Below are positions 21,451 through 33,105 of a stretch of 35,819 nucleotides of DNA, in pieces. Every line of letters starts with the position of its first letter. Within the stretch, counting starts at the first letter, position 1. Location of the stretch: contig WTXI01000349.1 in NCBI GenBank assembly GCA_022376515.1, forward strand, positions 1 to 35,819, given 5' to 3'. The position numbers were made by a program, and so were the translations under genes. Under the pieces are notes generated by a model. That model ran no database searches, was not told the DNA's origin, and saw only the letters and a list, made by a program, of their open reading frames with translations. The DNA is from Lactifluus volemus (Eukaryota > Basidiomycota > Agaricomycetes > Russulales > Russulaceae).

Positions 21451-24400
21451 ATGTTTCCTACATCTCCCCTGAGAAAGCGGGCCTTACAGAATGGGAAATC
21501 AAGATTCGAGCCTCACGACGAATTTACCGACCTTGATCCCCCAATAACGTACAGACATCTCCTTTCTCCACCACCTGGGGCCCGCGACCCGCTGCGCGTA
21601 ATCGCGCTTTGCGACAGCGACGCATTTTATGCAGCATGTGAGCAAGTGCGACTTGGCATAGACCCATCACGCCCACTTGTCGTGCGCCAGTGGGATGCGC
21701 TCATCGCTGTCAACTACCCTGCACGGGCATTCGGCATCCAACGAATGAGAAACTGGCGCGAAGCTTTGAAAAAGTGTCCCGAGTTGACCGTCGTGCATGT
21801 CGCAACGTACAAGGAAGGGGATCCGGAGCCAAGATATTGGGACAACCCGGACACAGCGACTCACAAGGTACGCCTTTTCTTACTGGTTGCGTCTATCTCC
21901 CCGTCTGCATCAGGAAAAACCTCACTTGCTAAATCCATCTAATTTAGCACTAACCTGCTAATGGCCTTCTAAAGTGTGATAAAACGTGCTAAGACCCGAT
22001 GACTAGTTTTAGACCTAAAGTCCAGCTAGCGAGTGTCTAAATTATTTCTAATTATGACTAATGAGAATAAACGGGTTACATAAATGTATGACATTGACGC
22101 TTTTTTTTTAAGTCTGCGTTTATATTCCGCAACATGTGGCTATGACAAAGATGCAATCCCTGGGGGTAGGATAGTAAAGACGGCAGGGGAGGTAAGGAGC
22201 GTAGCGGTGAACTCGACGTTTTCTTGGTTGTGTGGGCGGCGTTTCCTGGCACCTGCTTCGGCTATCCTGGGTCCCAGGCTCGTCTTGGGAGCATGCAGTC
22301 GCGAGTCAATTTGATGAAAAGGCTCACACCCTTCCCACCTTGGGCCATGCTAAGTAGGATGGGGAGTGAGAGGTCGCGATCCACCGGTTGGAGGATGTCA
22401 CGAGGGCGTCAGCGTAGAGCGGGCAGGCCGTGATGACGTGTTCAACAGATTGTGTGGGGGCCCCGCAGGAGCAGCTTGTGGGAAAATCAGGGCGAAATTT
22501 GGCCATGTACAACCTGATGAAGGCGTGGCCCGTGATGAGCCTGACGAGGGCGGAGAAAATCTGCTGACGATGGCGAGCAAAAAGTGCACAAAAAACTTGC
22601 TCGCGTCGCATCTATTAGTAATGTACCGTACATGACACGAACGATGATCGACCCACCAACTCAATTGAGTCCAGCCACGAAGGACCTATCTTCAATCAAA
22701 ATAATCTGCTACCGCCATCCGCCACGCGCGTCCTCTGCGGGACCACGCCTGGCAAAATCCCGACCGGGGCTCATACTAGGAGTCCGACCGACGTGCTGAC
22801 CGACGCTATCGCTCGGCGTCCACCGCCCCTTGTCGTGTCCCTTCGATCCTTGGATTACCGGTGGGATTTGGCCATTTGGCGGCATGGGGAGAGCAATGTA
22901 GGTTTGGGAGCGGCGATTGTTGCTCAGACAATGGTCGGCCCAAGTGTCGATTGCTGAGGCTTTGGCTTCACGGCGTTGATAGCTGATGGTGTGCGGTTCG
23001 CGGTGGTTGGGCGGGAGCGGGCACGGGCGCAGAGCGATTGTGTCTGTCATGTGTTTGACGCGGACGAAGACATGCAGTGCACGGTCTTGTGGTGCCCAGA
23101 CTATCTGGATTTCGAGGTTCCTGCATAAGGAGAGGAGAATATCAGCCTTCTGTCTGAGAGAAAGGGAGAAGGGTTGGCCTGGGTGGGGACCCGGCTTGGT
23201 TATGTTGGAGATGGCAGTGGGGTCGGGGGAAATGAGGAGGATGTGGGTAGTAAGGATGAGTTGGGCGAGTGAGATACCGGTGTCAATTACATTGACACAC
23301 ATGCCAATCCTGTGGCACAATAGGACCATATGTCTTCGCAAATCCCGCTGCTCGCCCGACATTTCTTAGCCTTTGTCAGGCTGATGACACCCCAACTAGA
23401 CGGGGTGCTCATAAGGAACAAGAGTCAGATGGTGTTGACGAGAAGAACCGGCAGCAAATTGGAATGAGGCAGGAGCATTGGCGACAGCTGGGAGCGGGAT
23501 GGCATATGTGGCTTTAGGGCCACAGTATGTGTTGACTTAGACGTGTTGACGGACGAGAACTCTACCTTCCTCATTAGGTTACAGTAACAAGTCACGAGTG
23601 GATTAGTCAGGTTGAACTTTGAACTGAACTTGCCCAGGGATTGTCTTTCCGTCAATTCTCCTCATCTCGCCTCTGGCTGCAGAGTCAAATTACAGTACCA
23701 GCAACTCTGTAGTTTCCACAATGTTCTACCCTGCCCATCCCAAAGCCCAAGGCATTGTCTCTGCGACAAAGTAAGTTGGAGTTCTCTTCTTTTCCACCAT
23801 TGTAACATTTCTTTCCTTGCTAAATTTGTGTATCATCCATCCCTTCCAGATCGACAATGACAACGACAACCGCTTCGACTGCAGCTACAGCACCCTCTAT
23901 CGCTCACGTCCGTGATCTACTCTCAAATTCAAGCCAGATGTAGCGAAGATTGCCTCTAATGTCTCTCATGCCCAGATGCGGATTGACGTCCACTTCCTCA
24001 GGCAAGTCGGTGCAGGCTGATATGATCGCATATCATGAGCCAGGAGAGCGACTGCGGCTTGGTCTCCCTGCTATGTATGTCTTGTCTTGTGTGCACAGCT
24101 TGGGAACCTCGCGCTGAACCTAACAAGCAACAGCATTGGCGCACCCAAGGTGACACAGCTTGTTGCGAACATCTCTGGTCTCTACAGCCCCAAATTGGCC
24201 GTTGGATTCACGCCTGTCTCTACCAATGGCAGCAAAGGTGCCGAGTTGATTTCTTCTCATGATATTTGTTGCTCAACCTCAGCGTCATGATAGGTGACAC
24301 CGGCAACCTCCTCACCTGGTCCTATTGACGCCCCATTGATGTGTGCCCCCCCCGAGCCAGAGATCACCAGTGCTGTCCACCATCACCACATTAGACCACT

Positions 24401-26963
24401 ATATTAAGAGTTAATTAGATAGGTAGATGTGTTAGCGTGTTTAGCACTCATTTTTGATAATTTATATGCTTTTAATAAACAAACTATGGTGATAATTCTG
24501 TGATAATTTGGTGATAATTTGAAACTTTTTTAGTGATAATTTAGAAGCTCTTTAGAGGCCTCTAACGGTGATCTAACAGTGGTCTAATTAGAGCTAATTA
24601 GAGCTAATTAGAAGGGGGGTTAGTTAAAGTTGATAATGGGCGCTTACCTGCTAATTAGAGCTAATTAGCCCGTTTTAGCACTTGAGGTTTTTCCTGATGG
24701 TCACTGGACATGACTACGATATGAATGACTCCACCAATGATCACAGGCACGTTGAGTCCCGTATAGGTCTTTTTCTGATAGTTGTAGGTTGACGATGCGC
24801 TCGCCGGTGTCCGAATAGGTCTCCCTAGACTACTACAGACGCGAGAGTGCCAAGATCATCGCTATATTCAAGGAAGGCTTGCCTGATGGTGAAATCGGTG
24901 AGTGGCGTTATCTCTCAGCCTGATCGGCGCATTTCTCAAACCATGAGGCAGAAAAAGCTTCGATCGACGAAGCTTTCATCGATTTCACGCGCCCGGTGCG
25001 CGCTGAACTCCTTGCACGCTACCCCTATCTATCGCAGGTGCCATCAGATGCACCAAATGGCCTCGACACTGTCTTACCACCGCCACCTCCAATAGTTTGG
25101 GAGAATCGAGGAATTCTGATCCCCATCAACCCCCCTTTGGAAAACTCTGGTCCTACTGACGATACCAGACCGGATGGGGAATTGGAGATAGATGGTGATG
25201 ATACACCGAGGTCATGGCACGACGTAGCATTGTCCATAGCAGCAGAGCTCATGGACAAGATTAGGGCGGAAGTGCACATACAACTGGGATATACTATGTC
25301 TGCGGTGCGTTCCCTTAGTACTGGATGTTTTGACCCGACCGTTCTAAGCTAAACCCCCGGATTCTCACGCGTGCCAATTACAGGGTATTGCAAGAAATAA
25401 ATTCCTAGCTAAGGTTCGTCAACCATGTGGTCTTTGGCGCCTACGATCAACCTCGTAGTAAACTTGGATGCTCAGCTCTCGGCGTCGTACAAAAAGCGTG
25501 ACTCGCAGGTTGCCACGTTCCAATTATGACTTGTCACAGACTGATCTCCGTCGCTTAGAGCATTCTCCGCAATGCCGCTATACCAAATTATCTCATGCCA
25601 ATGCCTTTCCAAAAGGTGACGGCAGTTTGATCGTTGCGCGTTCCGTTAAGCAGTTCTCTGACCAATTGGTCAGATAAGGTTTCTGGGTGGCAAGCTTGGG
25701 CAAATTATTGCGGAAAAGTTCGAGGCCTCGACTGTCGGCGAACTCCTGTATGAGTGCACACTCTCACACTGCCCCTGATTATTGATATAGGATACATACA
25801 GGTCCATCAGTCTACGTGCGCTACTCCATCAATATTGTCCAGAACAGCTCGCTTACGTACTATTTTTCAGAGGAAATGCACCAGAAACTGGGAGAAGACT
25901 CTATCTGGGTGTATGAGATTCTAAGGTAGGGTGAATTCAGTCAATGCAAATCTAGCGGAACCGGTGACTAAGTGGTACTCCGCAGAGGTATTGACAGGGC
26001 TGAAGGTCGGTTACAAGAGATGCCATCATTGCCTCTAGCGACCGACATTGCTGCCCTTTTTCAGTGAAAGAACGGCCAGCGCTTGCTAAAAGTATGATGG
26101 CGTCGAAAAATCTCCCTCGCCCGGTTACCAGGTCCTCTGAGGGTCCTCATTGGTTGCGTATTTTGGCTGCAGAACTTGCGTTAAGACTGAATGAGCTGCG
26201 CGCTGCGGATCCCTCAGTCTGGCCCAAAACTATCGTTTTGCACGCACGACACCGTATGACTATCATGTCAAGACCTTTCTTGCGCAGTGATCTGATATTA
26301 TGCAAACTAGGATATGATTGGTCCCGATCAAAGCAAACGTCATTCCCATTCGCACGGAATGTTACCGTGGATACGATAGTGGGATTTGCCGACCGATTAT
26401 GGCAGGACCTGGTGGGGGCTGGCAATAAACAGGATGGCACACTGCCTTACTCAGTGACAAGCATCGCACTTGGATTTACTGGGGTTGAACCAGGGGAGAC
26501 CGGCCAACGGACGATCGAAGGGTTTTTTCGATCAGGTACAGGAACAAAGCCATTATCCTCTGGCCCACACGGAAACACGTACGACTCGGCACGAACTCAT
26601 CACGGGAAACGTGGACGCGAAGCGGAGGAGGGGGTGGGGCCTTCAAGCGATCAGCCAGAAATATCTCAGATCGACCGGGACGATACCACTGGGTTTATGT
26701 GTCCACGATGTCACCAACGATTTGAGGTTGAGCTCGGAGATGACGGCGCGGGTAATTTAGAGCAAAGACGAGCCGAGGCGTTGGCCCGGCTTCGGATGGA
26801 GCACGGTGACTTCCACGTTGCGGTGGAACTATCAAAAATGCCAGATGGTGGCGATGGCGACACTCGTCGCCTACGAGTTGTGGAGAAGGAAAGGAAGCGG
26901 AAAAGAAGTGCAGGAACAATGCAATCCGTAGAAGGAATAGCTAAATTTCTCGTGAAGCGATGA
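21451..26963 (+). CDS. RAD30: DNA polymerase eta, 675 aa
   Basis: Exons: 21451-21867, 24819-24897, 24952-25304, 25384-25413, 25476-25508, 25559-25615, 25674-25747, 25791-25801, 25871-25925, 25986-26005, 26065-26963. This Y-family polymerase copies past UV lesions such as thymine dimers in the nucleus. Palm motifs are present: CDSDAFYAACEQ (Asp55/Asp57) and SIDEAF (Asp171, Glu172). The little-finger region follows. A PCNA-binding box QRTIEGFF lies at 524-531. A UBZ zinc finger has Cys589, Cys592, His623 and His627, and a basic stretch KERKRKRS near 651 may be a nuclear signal. The length fits the family (yeast about 630, human about 710). Exon 8 is only 11 nt. Intron 1 is 2951 nt because of a mobile element, yet both flanking exons join in phase. 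Confidence 0.93.
22102..23370 (-). mobile_element. 5'-truncated LINE remnant, RNase H and 3' end
   Basis: On the minus strand, 23362-22709 reads as an RNase H domain of a non-LTR retrotransposon: ISLAQLILTTH, SISPDP-like and PGPHPGQPFSLSLRQK parts are typical. Downstream, 22611-22330 carries the usual terminal zinc motif (CSCGAPTQSVEHVITACP) after a RLITGHAFIRLYMAKFRP part. A run of nine A on this strand at 22110-22102 may be the poly(A) end. Endonuclease and reverse transcriptase are absent and frames are broken. It lies inside the inverted-repeat element. Confidence 0.7.
23720..24300 (+). pseudogene. intron-bearing host-gene fragments inside the element
   Basis: Short coding-like blocks with splice-like borders appear: one starting MFYPAHPKAQGIVSATK at 23721, and one beginning LGNLALNLTSNSIGAPK near 24098, right after a stretch that starts GTATGT and ends CACAG. 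Stops separate them and I do not recognise the family. They may be captured pieces of a host gene or decayed element genes. Confidence 0.35.
24455..24620. repeat. AT-rich subterminal repeats
   Basis: Five to six copies of TGATAATT(T) within 90 bp are followed by three CTAATTAG/AGCTAATTAG units. Such subterminal motifs often bind the transposase of DNA elements. Confidence 0.7.
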
Positions 26964-27414
26964 CCGGCGGATGATCGTTGGGTGAAGCAGCGCAATGTAT
27001 GTAGTACATATGCACTGTGTTCGAAGAGTCTACATCCATTATCAGTTTCGGTTTCGATGACAACTTTGATGTGGCTGTGCCTTCTTGGCTGATGGGCTTA
27101 ATCCGTCATCAAACCGTTTTGGAAGCCACACACTCACGCCGCATTCATATGGGGGGAAAAAAATTAATTGAATATTGAATACGGGCAGGTGCTGCAGGGC
27201 CACGGCCGAGGTTCCTTGGGTCTCTTTCTCTTTGGCGACCACCTCCTCGCTCGTTTCTTTTCACTCCTCTTTGTTCTACGGGACGGGTTCCTTCCCTTTC
27301 CCCTTCGCGACTACCAGGCCGCAGGACTGCCTCTTTTCTCTCTCTTTTCTCTTTTTTTTTTTGTTTCAAATCTGTCTGGAACAGCCCACGCTGTAGACGA
27401 GTCCATCAATTTTT
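26964..27414. promoter_or_regulatory. 3' flank of RAD30 and promoter of receptor gene
   Basis: From about 27215 to 27365 the plus strand is strongly pyrimidine-rich and ends in T10, just before the receptor start. CT-rich tracts of this kind are common immediately upstream of fungal start codons. Nothing else is visible. Confidence 0.5.
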
Positions 27415-30090
27415 ATGCCACACTCACACGGAATGAGCGCGCCTCAAGCGACGAAGACTGCACCACCATCTCATTTTGATGCATTTGAATCGGGTGGAAA
27501 CTCGGCTGCAATCGTGAGTCTCTCTCTCTTGCACACCAGTCTTTTTTCTTCATTTCGGCAGCCAGTGCTTACCTTTCTGCATGACGTAGGCCGTGTTCGT
27601 TTTCGCACTTCTCGCCACCCTCGCGCTCTCCGCTGTCCTCATCCGCGTTCTCTGGGTTTTATTAATCATGAAGCGGAAATCAAACCTGAGTCTAACACGC
27701 GAGCCCGAGGCATTCTTCTTCCGTTCCCAATTAGGGCAATATGCGGGGTGTTTACTGTTGAGCAACTCGATCAGAAATGCGAGCGGATTGATAAACATCA
27801 GGTGGATTAGCGCAGGCGGGGTCACAAGAGGTAAAGTAAATCACCTCTCGAGAGTGGACAGACTGAGACGTGTTTATCATTTGTGGTGAACTTTCTAGGG
27901 TCGGCCTGTGTTGCTCAAGGTAGGGCACTATATATGCCTTCAGCCGTTGGCGCAACGAGTGCTGACCTTCACCGGCACTTAGGTGTATTGAACCAGATCG
28001 GGCAATTTGGGACATACTTTTTCACCGTCACGATGGGCGTTCACACCTTCAACACGCTTGTCCTACGCAATCGGCAGCCACAGTGGCTTGGAATACTCGT
28101 CACCGCCGTTGGATGGGCAGCTGCAATTAGTATTGGTTAGTAATAACCAAAACCGAACTTACCTTCTCTGACTCTAGACCACATTCCAGGTGCTGGACCC
28201 TTGGCAATCTCGGACCGCGATGAGGGCCCGGGCTCAATCTACGACAACATTGACTTCACTTGCGGTTTCTCAAATTCGTATCAGCTCGCACATTTGCTCC
28301 TCTACTTTCTGCCCGTGCGTTCTCTCCCTCTTCTCCTCTCTTAATCGCTTTGTGTCCTCAAGACTTTTGGAACAGATGTCCCTTGCATCACTCCTCTCGG
28401 CGGTCGTCTACTCCATCATATTTCTGGTGCTGCGCGGTACTCTTACAATCAATGGTGGCCTGAGGTTCCAACTTGATCCTGAGCGTCGCTTGCGCACACA
28501 AACCTTGAATGGAACTTTTGAAGAGTATCAGCGCTTTATTTATTCAATTGCCCAGACGATGCTTTGGTAAGTTCACCTGACGTCATTGTCAGATGTATTA
28601 ACTAACCCTTTGGCTGTGCAGGTTCCCAATAAGTAAGTTTAGCACGGTCATTGAGCGCCACACCAGCACCCTAACTTGATTATTCAAGCCTTCGTTCTCA
28701 CCTCATTTCCCTCATCTGTCGTGCAATTGATGGACATTTCTGGAAGCAATGTGTCCACAGGAGCTATGGCATTCTCTTACATTCTAGAGCAGCTAGAAGG
28801 TATGATCATCGCCAGTCCTTCCTTGTATAAACCTCACATGGTGCAGGGTACTCAACGTTATCATTTTGATCAATGTTCTGAGGTGTTAGGGAGCGCCATG
28901 AGATCGAAAAGCGCGGCCGCAACCGTAGACCGAGAAAAGGTGCAGCAGAACAAGGCCCTGCATCGCGTCCTGCGTTTGATTGGAAGCCGACGTTAACGTT
29001 TTCACCCCCAAAACTCTTTTCCGCGAGAAAATCACTGTCACAGGTCCACAAGAAGAGTGGGAGCGAGACCTCCGCTACAGGCTTGCTGGCACGTGATTTA
29101 TCAGCTTCCTCACATGGTCATTCGGCGCCTCCTAGCGTCGAGGGACCTGAGCTCTCAGCTCCGCAACAGCCCATCGCTTCTGTATTGGATGGTAAACTGA
29201 CTTCTCCCCTCCAAATGCTCCAAATACACACAAATTCTCTCCACCTCACTACAGAGACCTCAGCTCTCCAGAACAAGTCCAAGCCGAGAGGTTTGACGCC
29301 TTCTCCACGCCGCAAGCGTGCTCCCGTCTCAAGCGACCTAAGCCCGATCTTAGGGTCTCCCACGGATGCTCCCCCTCGACACATCCCGCCATCTGTCGAG
29401 GTGGGCCAGCATTCGCAATCTCCCAATGGCTCCCCGACGGATGTTGGCTCGGTGGTTAACATGTACCTGTCCGACAAACCGACGTCCGCAGTTCAGCTCC
29501 CACGATTCCCAAGCGCTGCAGTTCAGCGTGGTTCTTCGGCTGATTTGTCCCTCTCAAACGTTCAATCTCCTGCGTTTTCTACGATTTCCTTGCGTGCGAC
29601 ACCTTCCGTTGATCGCCCTTTGGTCGTTCTACCCGAAGGTGCCATCCGCCCTCTAAAGGGTTACGTATCCGTTGGCGCAGTCGGTGGTGGAAAACCCTCT
29701 TTTTCATCCGATCCCCCCGCGAGACCATCTCCTGCACCCCCGTTGTCACCAACTCACTCGACTGATGCTGGACGCTCAAATTCTCGGACGACCTCACACC
29801 TACCCCCCGCACGTCATGCGATACAACTACAACCCAGGCGGCCTACGCACTTGGGCAGATCCACGAGTGCTGACGCACAAATCAGCTTGGCACGGGGTAG
29901 TACGCCGTCGGAACGACCCCAATTTCTACAACCCATTCGTGACCATCGGGTGCCTCGTTCTACTCTGCCGGCTCGGCCTAGTCAACTACCCCCTCCGCCC
30001 CCTCCGCGTGTTTCGAGCCCACGTTCGTATACACCCTCAAACCACTCGCGCCGAGCGTTGTCCGCAACACCACATTACGGATACATATGA
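27415..30090 (+). CDS. seven-helix receptor with long Ser/Pro tail
   Basis: Exons: 27415-27513, 27590-27830, 27899-27919, 27983-28135, 28190-28314, 28376-28566, 28622-28632, 28689-28799, 28847-28882, 28929-30090. Seven hydrophobic segments are spread over the first 330 residues, from AVFVFALLATLALSAVLIRV to VLNVIILINVL. The layout, with an RNASGLINIRWI second helix, resembles fungal cAMP-receptor-like or Git3-type G-protein-coupled receptors at the plasma membrane. A Ser/Pro-rich cytoplasmic tail of about 385 residues follows, ending in a PPPPPP stretch and HYGYI. Exons 3 and 7 are 21 and 11 nt. Joining exon 8 to exon 9 at the only good acceptor leaves the frame one nucleotide short (GGG at 28846-28848), whereas the frames on both sides are clearly coding. 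Total length would be about 716 aa. Confidence 0.75.
28800..28882 (+). other. apparent 1-nt deletion at receptor exon 9 start
   Basis: Intron 28800-28846 ends TGCAG, and exon 9 (36 nt) should be 37 nt to connect LEG with VLNVIILINVLR. A missing G in the run at 28846-28848 would explain it. The last helix and the tail are otherwise intact. Confidence 0.6.
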
Positions 30091-30784
30091 TACCGTATTG
30101 GAGGTCGTAAGTGCCTATTCTTGGTCACCTTGGCATGTTTAATTTTTCCTCGTAAAGATTTTGCCGAAGTCAGACCTTGGCTCAGTTAGCCTGCCGACAT
30201 CCCAAGGCAGTGGGATCGATAACTTATCTCGTTCGTTTTTTGTGGCCATGTCGGTTGCCCTTAACGGCCCTGTGGCTTGGTTATTTTCGCATGCTTCTCA
30301 TCCCATCCCATCATCATAGCATAGCAAATGCATTTGTTTTAGAGTTGGATTTTGCACAAAAGTTTTTCGTCTTGTGTAATGCAAGAGCTTTTTTTTTGTA
30401 GGTAGTTGAATGTTGAAAACTACAGATGAATGTACCGTTGCGCCCATTTTTATGAGCTGAGATTGCTGCATCAAAGAAGAGCAGGTACAATAGCCGAAGC
30501 TAGCGGGACGCGGGACACATTGAAATATCTCCCGCACTCATAAACTCCGTGCCTGATCATTGTAAGCATGGATGCAGGCGTAATCTCTTTATTGTTAGGA
30601 ACGTGGTAAAGGCAATATGATTGCGCACGGGGTACGTTATGAGGGAAATATGGGCATTACCGCCAACGAGGGCAAACATCATAAATTGGAGCAGATATAT
30701 TCCAACCCTTGATGAACTTTTCACCCCCACACTCATCGCTGTCTTTGGGACTCCAGGTCTCCAACACAGCCTTGCACCCATTCC
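30091..30784. promoter_or_regulatory. intergenic region, receptor to first Ras gene
   Basis: It should hold the receptor 3' end and the promoter of the first Ras gene. Open frames are short and unconvincing. I see no repeats or RNA genes. Confidence 0.4.
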
Positions 30785-32133
30785 ATGTCCAATCAAGTGA
30801 GTGAAGCTATCCGGTCGAGATTGTTCTTCTTATCAAAGAGTTTCTCTCGAACCGCACGGACCACTTTTTCACTCTTCTGTTTATGTTTTATTTATTTATT
30901 AACAATGTATGCTGCAGTGGTTGCGTGAATACAAGCTCGTCGTTATTGGGAGCGGTGGTGAGTCCATCCCAATTATGGACACCTGCGCGCAGGTCCTTTG
31001 GAATAGCTCAAAATAGAGTCACTCACCTACTGGCACACATCATCTCCTACCCCACTTCTTGCGATGGAAACAGGTGTTGGCAAGTCCGCTCTGACGATTC
31101 AGTTTATGCACAATCACTTTGTGGAGGATTATGACCCCACCATCGAAGGTTACGCTCTTTTCTTTACGATCAAATAAATGATGCAGGGTTGAGAACGAAC
31201 GTGGCGTCGATATCTGACGCACGTTTGTTCGTCTTACGGCATCATCGAACGTTAAAAGTCACTGACCCTATAATTTATTTTTAGACTTATTCCGGAAGCA
31301 ATGTGTCGTAGATGGAGAAGACGCGCTAGTTGACGTCCTTGACACGGCCGGCCAAGAAGAGTTTAGGTTCGTCGTGGGTACCTTTCTTGAATTTCCAAAC
31401 GTGTCTCACCTCCCCTTTACTTCATTCACCCTTGCATGGTACTCTCTCTCGGACCACGGGGATAATTGTGTCGCTCTCTTCTTGGCACCGCTGATCCATT
31501 TTCTTGTTAGCGCAATGCGAGAGCAATATATGCGCGAGGGCGAGGGTTTCATCCTGGTATACTCCATCACCGAGCGGGAGTCCTTTGACTCGATCGGCGG
31601 CTTCCATGAACAGCTACTGCGTGTAAAAGAGATGAACTCGGTCCCCATTATTCTTGTTGGGAACAAATGTGACCTCGAGTATGAGCGCCGAGTCGGGGAA
31701 CAAGGTTCGTGCGCCAGTTTCAGCCGTCGATGGTTGGATTATTGATTCCCCGACGTGTTTACGGCGGTCTCTGTCCGTGCCAATTTTTTTTTGCCTGGGC
31801 ACCCCATCACAGAAGGTCACCACATCGCCCAGCAGCTTGGATGTCGTTTTGTTGAAACGTCGGCCAAACTGGGAACCAACGTAAGCGAGACGTTCATGGG
31901 TCTCGTGGATCAAATACGGAATCACAACAGAGTATGTCTAAAATTCTATTCTATTCTATTTTCTTTTTTTCGGGGGGTGAGTATAATGGCAGTTCCGATG
32001 ACTCTTCATTTGCGCCCTCCACTCTATATAGGAACAACTGCAGATGCGCCGGTTTACACGGGCAATCACCCCCGACAGCATCAGATTGCCCGGCGCTGGG
32101 TGTTGGAACAGCAACACGTGCACCCTTTCCTGA
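30785..32133 (+). CDS. Ras-family GTPase, diverged paralogue, 207 aa
   Basis: Exons: 30785-30796, 30918-30957, 31074-31148, 31285-31366, 31511-31704, 31813-31931, 32032-32133. All nucleotide-binding motifs are present: P-loop GSGGVGKS (15-22), effector YDPTIED, DTAGQEE with the catalytic Gln, NKCD and ETSAK. Like other Ras proteins it would switch between GDP and GTP forms at the membrane and pass on nutrient or morphogenesis signals. The variable tail ends CTLS, a CaaX box fit for farnesylation. It differs from its downstream neighbour in the P-loop (GSGG for GGGG), in EEFSAMREQ for EEYGAMREQ, and in a tail with fewer cysteines. Exon 1 is only 12 nt; the start gives [15 protein letters not shown], the right distance to the P-loop. 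Confidence 0.93.
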
Positions 32134-33105
32134 TTCCTGGCACGACGACGCACTGCCCTTGGCACGCGCACTGGTCTGCCCGTCCCCTCGCTCACTCGCT
32201 TTTACTCCATTCCGATGTCACCTGTCTGCACTCCGTTTTACCCCTCCCTTGGTTCATCTGTAACTTGTGTGCAATGGAGGGTATGTCAGATTCTCCATCA
32301 CACAGGTCTTGTTTTAGTTTGCGCTGATCCTTGTCAGAAGAGTGGGCGCCCACTGTCCCCTGGTGCATCAGGCGTGCATCAGTTAACGTTCCGCGGTCGA
32401 ACCGCATGTCTATGTATTGATTTAGTCGGGTAGGGGGTATTTCATTAGCTTCATACATGTGCTGTACTTGTCCTTGTTGTCTCCCTCGTGAGGTTGACCG
32501 TTGACCGCCACGCATGGCTCGAGAATGATAATTACCTAATAGGGCGGTGTCCGTACAAGTGAAACGATTTGTCACTTTTTACCGCGTACCTGTAATATAA
32601 CCGAGCACCCTGAGGTGCAGGTGGATCACTTGCAGCAACTTGGTTAGGGATCCGGTGGAAAGTATTACTAGTACGATGGCGACGGAAATCATAGGTAGAA
32701 GCCTCGTCGTCTTGTTTGCTTCCAAGGTGAAATTTCATTTTGATGAGTGTTGAGCGCTAAACCTGTGTCTGTGCCGTGGGGTAAAGAAATGTAAATGTGG
32801 TTAGGCACACGGCTACAGACGCTAAGCAACGTGCTACTACACTCTATAAGGAATTATTTTTTATTATTTTTTCTCGGAGGGTGATCAGAAATATGACAGG
32901 AATGGAATTCCAATCATCGATCATCATCATCATCGCTCGTTCTAGATCACATCAATTCTTTACTATCCCACGCTCCCCATTGCTTCTGGCAACAGTCCCC
33001 TTTATAGACATCCTTTTTTTTCCCTTGATTTTCTTTATTTTCAATTTTCCTTGGTTCCGTCATCCCTCTCTCTGTTTCGGTCCTCTCTCTCCCTCTTACT
33101 TTCCA
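32134..33105. promoter_or_regulatory. intergenic region between the two Ras genes
   Basis: From about 33007 to 33104 the plus strand is almost entirely C and T, ending at the ATG of the second Ras gene; this fits a fungal promoter or 5' leader. A short ATC microsatellite lies near 32918-32935. I see no gene. Confidence 0.55.

Larger units (their letters stand above)
21908..24699. mobile_element. 2.8 kb inverted-repeat element in RAD30 intron 1
   Basis: The ends are perfect 17-bp inverted repeats, CATCAGGAAAAACCTCA at 21908-21924 and its complement ending at 24699; similarity goes on for about 8 more bases with mismatches. Both ends are AT-rich with subterminal motifs: CTAATTAG blocks near 24585-24620 and 24650-24668, and several TGATAATTT copies at 24455-24545. 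No transposase frame is visible, so the element is non-autonomous or decayed. I see no convincing target-site duplication beyond the palindromic AT or CAT at the ends, and I cannot name the superfamily. Confidence 0.8.

Noticed and set aside
24300..24700. AT-rich repeats considered as a CRISPR-like array or replication origin
   Set aside because: Repeats are short, unevenly spaced and lie at the end of an inverted-repeat element in a eukaryotic genome; subterminal transposon repeats explain them better.
28800..28815. A 16-nt intron (GTATGA...CCAG) that would restore the receptor frame
   Set aside because: It is far below any workable spliceosomal intron length, so a 1-nt indel is more likely.
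29672..30142. Alternative frame inside the receptor tail
   Set aside because: It overlaps the continuous Ser/Pro-rich tail frame that connects in phase with the receptor exons.
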